16,004 bases of DNA, taken from the NCBI GenBank assembly GCA_034429715.1, contig DAOUFR010000041.1:1-16004 (forward strand), in the 5' to 3' direction. Source of the DNA: CAIMUM01 sp034429715. Its GTDB lineage: Bacteria; Chloroflexota; Dehalococcoidia; GIF9; UBA5629. Positions 13,391-16,004 of this stretch are shown here, piece by piece. Below the pieces are notes generated by a model. That model did no database searches and was not told the origin of the DNA. It saw only the letters and a program-made list of their open reading frames with translations. Within the stretch, counting starts at the first letter, position 1. The number at the start of each line of letters is the position of its first letter. The position numbers and the translations under genes are program-made.

Positions 13391-14995
13391 ATGAAAGAGT
13401 ACAAAATTTTATTCAAACCTCGGGGGCGGAGCGTTTCATGCGGCGCCCGCAGCGATATTCTCAATTGCTGCCGCGAGAATCAGATAGAAATAGACAGCGT
13501 CTGCGGCGGGCAGGGAAAGTGCCGTTCCTGCAGGGTGCGTATCAAGAAGGGAACCGCCAGCCCTCCGGCGCCGATCGAATTGAAGAAGCTCTCGCGCGAT
13601 GAATTGGAGCGGGGCTGGCGTCTGGCCTGCCAGACCAGGCCCGCCGGCGATCTGATCGTCTTCGTGCCGCCCGGCAAGGGACTGGCTTCAACCCCCGCAT
13701 TTAAAGAAGAACTGCTGGCCAGGATTGTTCCGGATCGAAAGGCCGGGAGCGGTGGCAGGACTTATGGCGTGGCTATCGATCTGGGCACTACCAAAATAGC
13801 AGGATATCTGATTGACCTCGCCGGCGGCTGTATTCTGAGCAGCTGCGCTGTGGCCAACCCGCAGGCTATTTATGGAGACGACGTCATCAGTCGCATCACG
13901 TACGCCATGAGCTCAACAGGCGGCTGCGAAAAGCTGCAGAAAAAGGCGGCCATAGCGATCGATGAATTGATCAGGAAGCTGTGTGCGAGGGCGGATTGTG
14001 CGCCCGGGGCGATAGTGAGGGCATCCGTCTGCGGCAATACGGCGATGCATCACCTGCTGCTCGGATTGCCGGTTGACCAGCTTGCCCGCGCACCCTATCT
14101 GCCGTGGACGAAGGCCCCTGTGAATATCAGTGCAAACAAGCTGGGGCTTAAATCGGCGGCGGAAGCAGATGTATACCTGCTTCCCAATATCGGGGGATAC
14201 GTGGGCGGCGACCACGTTGCGGTGCTGGTGGCAACGGATGCCGTCAATCTCAAATCAGCCACGCTTATCGTCGATATCGGCACCAATACTGAGATATCTC
14301 TGGTGGCCAAAGGCACTGTCACCAGTGTTTCCTGCGCCTCAGGTCCGGCCTTCGAGGGAGGCCATATTAAACATGGCGTGAAAGCTTCGTCCGGAGCGAT
14401 CGATAAAATAGTGATAAAGAACGGCAGGGTCAGATACAGGACCATCGGGGGCCACAATCCGGTCGGCATCTGCGGCTCCGGCATGCTCGATGCAGTGGCG
14501 CAAATGGTAAATGAGGGCATTATCGATCCCGGCGGAAGGATGGAAAAGGAACATTACCTCGTGCGTGCAATACGCGGGCATGCTGAGATATTAATCGCCG
14601 GCAGAGGAAGAACGGTTAGCGGGGAAGATATTGTGATCACTCAGTCGGATGTCAGAGAGCTGCAACTGGCCAAGGCGGCCATCCGCACAGGCATCGACGT
14701 TTTATTGAAGGCGGCGGACATTGCTGCAGCGGATGTCAGGCGCATAATAATCGCCGGGACGTTCGGCAACTACATCGATATCAACAGCGCGATCAGAGTG
14801 GGGATGCTGCCGGAGCTGCCGACAAGGCGCTTCAGCCAGGTAGGCAATGCCGCCGGCGCGGGCGCCTGCATGGTGCTGGTATCCACAAAGTTACGTAAAA
14901 AAGCCGAGGCGCTGGCGAGGCAGGTGAAGTATCTGGAGCTGGCTGACAGGCCTGATTTCATGGAGTTGTTCGTCAGAGCATTGAAGATCGGCTGA
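13391..14995 (+). CDS. [2Fe-2S]-ASKHA reductive activator of corrinoid proteins (RACo/RamA-like, DUF4445)
   Basis: A 534-aa fusion of a plant-type [2Fe-2S] ferredoxin domain and an ASKHA ATPase. Cluster ligands are Cys38, Cys44, Cys47 (CGGQGKCRSC) and Cys80 (RLACQTRP), the Cx5Cx2C...C pattern. The ASKHA part has phosphate-1 GVAIDLGTTKIAG (126-138), phosphate-2 VDIGTNTEIS (295-303) and the adenosine-site AGTFGNYIDINSA (455-467). Characterised relatives (RACo, RamA) use ATP to drive reduction of inactive Co(II) corrinoid to Co(I) in acetyl-CoA-pathway or methylamine/demethylation systems. That role is inferred from the family; no corrinoid protein or methyltransferase gene is in the window. ATG 13391 follows AGGA by 7 nt. 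It is divergent from moxR, and 61 nt later comes a flavin-binding-fold gene on the same strand. Confidence 0.93.
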   Translation: MKEYKILFKPRGRSVSCGARSDILNCCRENQIEIDSVCGGQGKCRSCRVRIKKGTASPPAPIELKKLSRDELERGWRLACQTRPAGDLIVFVPPGKGLASTPAFKEELLARIVPDRKAGSGGRTYGVAIDLGTTKIAGYLIDLAGGCILSSCAVANPQAIYGDDVISRITYAMSSTGGCEKLQKKAAIAIDELIRKLCARADCAPGAIVRASVCGNTAMHHLLLGLPVDQLARAPYLPWTKAPVNISANKLGLKSAAEADVYLLPNIGGYVGGDHVAVLVATDAVNLKSATLIVDIGTNTEISLVAKGTVTSVSCASGPAFEGGHIKHGVKASSGAIDKIVIKNGRVRYRTIGGHNPVGICGSGMLDAVAQMVNEGIIDPGGRMEKEHYLVRAIRGHAEILIAGRGRTVSGEDIVITQSDVRELQLAKAAIRTGIDVLLKAADIAAADVRRIIIAGTFGNYIDINSAIRVGMLPELPTRRFSQVGNAAGAGACMVLVSTKLRKKAEALARQVKYLELADRPDFMELFVRALKIG

Positions 14996-15056
14996 TGGCT
15001 CTGACGGTAGTGCTGATCAATGTTAGGTAAGGTCAAAAATTGCAAGGAGGTCTTAT

Positions 15057-15545
15057 ATGGAGATCGGCAATCACTGGGACGAGATAATCAAGATATTTGA
15101 GGAAGCGTATAAGAGCTGTTTTCACTACGCTGTGGCAACGGTAAATCCTGATGGTTCGCCGCATGTCACACCTATCGGGGGGCTTGCACTGAGGGATAAC
15201 ATGACCGGCTTCTATTTTGAGGAGTTTCCTTCGCGGCTGCCTGAGAACCTCAAGCATAATCCGCGTGTCTGCGTGATGGCTATCAACGCCGATAAGCTGT
15301 TCTGGGGCAAGTCATTGATGGACGGTAAATTTCCATCGCCGCCGGGCGTGAGGTTGCTGGGGAAAGCCGGCGAGGTCAGGGAGGGGACGAAAGATGAGAT
15401 AGACTTCTGGCAGAAGAAGATCGGTTTCACCAGCAAGATGAAAGGCTACAAGATAATGTGGGAAGGCATGCGTCATGTGCGTGACATAGAGTTCGATGCT
15501 TATGAGCCCATTTATCTGGGCGCTATGATGGCCGGCCTGGAATAG
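15057..15545 (+). CDS. Pyridoxamine 5'-phosphate oxidase-like flavin-binding protein
   Basis: A small 162-aa protein of the FMN-binding split-barrel (PNPOx-like) superfamily. The N-terminal half shows the family pattern YAVATVNPDGSPHVTPIGG (24-42) and FYFEEFPSRLPENLKHNPRVCVMA (52-75), where strands bind flavin or another cofactor. The C-terminus lacks the catalytic extension of true pyridoxamine phosphate oxidases, so vitamin B6 oxidation should not be assumed. Flavin reductase, F420- or heme-related roles occur in the same fold. ATG 15057 has a strong AAGGAGG (15044-15050) 6 nt upstream. It lies 61 nt after the corrinoid activator and 24 nt before a DinB-like gene, with no terminator seen between them, so co-transcription is likely. 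Confidence 0.82.
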   Translation: MEIGNHWDEIIKIFEEAYKSCFHYAVATVNPDGSPHVTPIGGLALRDNMTGFYFEEFPSRLPENLKHNPRVCVMAINADKLFWGKSLMDGKFPSPPGVRLLGKAGEVREGTKDEIDFWQKKIGFTSKMKGYKIMWEGMRHVRDIEFDAYEPIYLGAMMAGLE

Positions 15546-15569
15546 CGATACATCACAGGAGGTAGTTAT

Positions 15570-16004
15570 ATGGAATGGCAGGATTTGTTGTCTCAGGGTT
15601 TGGATCGGGCCCATTCTTCGCTGGAAAGCGTGTTGCAGGGATTGGCGCCCGAAGATTTGGACTGGCAACCAAGACCTGACTGCAACAGCATAGGCTGGCT
15701 GGCCTGGCACCTGGTACGCCAGCAGGATGCGTGCATTTCCTACGTTAATAGGGAGAAGCAGCTATGGATCGCAGATGCATGGCATGTGAAGTTCAAGCGT
15801 CCGCCGGACCCTATGGATTTCGGTACCGGCCAGACTCCTGAACAGGCCGCCGCCTTTAAATCTCCATCTATCGAGACTTTAATTGCATATTCACAGGCTG
15901 TGAAGGAAAGGACGAAAAGTTATATGCGTACTTTAACCAGCGCCGACCTGGACCGGGTTTTTAAAGCCCCCGGTTTTAAGCCGGACCCCACGGTCGGCTA
16001 CTGG
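15570..16004 (+). CDS. DinB-family protein (partial, C-terminus outside window)
   Basis: An open frame from ATG 15570 continues without a stop to the right edge, giving 145 codons of a family usually about 150-175 aa. Start supported by AGGAGG (15557-15562) 7 nt upstream. The motif NSIGWLAWHLVRQQD (39-53) with His47 is the first metal-ligand helix of DinB/DUF664-like four-helix-bundle proteins, and tryptophans and helices are spaced accordingly. The remaining metal histidine(s) should lie beyond the window or are not evident. The biochemical role of most family members is unknown; some are thiol-dependent S-transferases (bacillithiol or mycothiol enzymes). It follows the flavin-binding-fold gene by 24 nt and is probably in the same transcript. 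Confidence 0.78.
   Translation, partial: MEWQDLLSQGLDRAHSSLESVLQGLAPEDLDWQPRPDCNSIGWLAWHLVRQQDACISYVNREKQLWIADAWHVKFKRPPDPMDFGTGQTPEQAAAFKSPSIETLIAYSQAVKERTKSYMRTLTSADLDRVFKAPGFKPDPTVGYW

Noticed and set aside
1..16004. tRNA/rRNA genes, CRISPR arrays, insertion sequences or prophage
   Set aside because: No cloverleaf, rRNA-like stretch, repeat-spacer pattern, transposase or phage gene was seen on either strand.

Overview
The window reads as ordinary bacterial chromosome of roughly mid-50s percent GC, with AGGAGG-type ribosome binding sites, sigma70-like promoters and tightly packed operons. The gene mix suggests an anaerobic or facultatively anaerobic bacterium. It has an ATP-dependent reductive activator of corrinoid proteins, acyl-CoA metabolism genes, a MoxR/CoxE-type pair, a one-chain glycyl-tRNA synthetase, and a Cache-HAMP-GAF NarL-type kinase with NarL-type regulators. 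This would fit Chloroflexota (Dehalococcoidia-like), but that placement is inference from gene content, not from a marker phylogeny. I see no rRNA, tRNA, CRISPR array, insertion sequence or prophage.

Layout. (1) Positions 1-1367, minus: the N-terminal 455 codons of an exported protein with an Ig/fibronectin-like domain and Asp-box (BNR-like) propeller repeats; it runs off the left edge. (2) Positions 1368-1581: a divergent promoter region. (3) Positions 1582-5701, plus: glyQS, a sensor histidine kinase whose ATG overlaps the glyQS stop, and a NarL-type response regulator whose ribosome binding site overlaps the kinase stop. This is a tightly coupled three-gene operon. (4) Positions 5872-6267, plus: a stand-alone receiver protein, ended by a strong 28-nt palindromic terminator. 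(5) Positions 6332-13157, minus, six genes in transcription order: MoxR-type AAA ATPase, CoxE-type VWA protein, hypoxanthine phosphoribosyltransferase (hpt), adenine deaminase (ade), a crotonase-fold hydratase/isomerase, and an acyl-CoA ligase. (6) Positions 13391-16004, plus: a [2Fe-2S]-ASKHA corrinoid activator, a pyridoxamine-phosphate-oxidase-like flavin-binding protein, and a DinB-like protein cut by the right edge.

How they work together. ade and hpt form a complete purine salvage step pair: adenine to hypoxanthine, then hypoxanthine to IMP. They are 10 nt apart and probably have their own promoter, placed so that the hpt mRNA would be leaderless. The ligase and crotonase could activate and process a carboxylic acid. 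MoxR and the VWA protein are the usual chaperone-like pair linked to metalloenzyme maturation. The corrinoid activator is transcribed away from them and would keep a B12-dependent methyltransfer protein in the Co(I) state.

The least ordinary points are: the leaderless-type hpt promoter; a 5' leader in front of moxR in which one arm can pair with either a hairpin partner or the Shine-Dalgarno sequence; the synthetase-kinase translational coupling; the output-less receiver beside a complete kinase/regulator pair; and a crotonase lacking one of the two classical catalytic glutamates. I did not find a clearly new multi-gene system.
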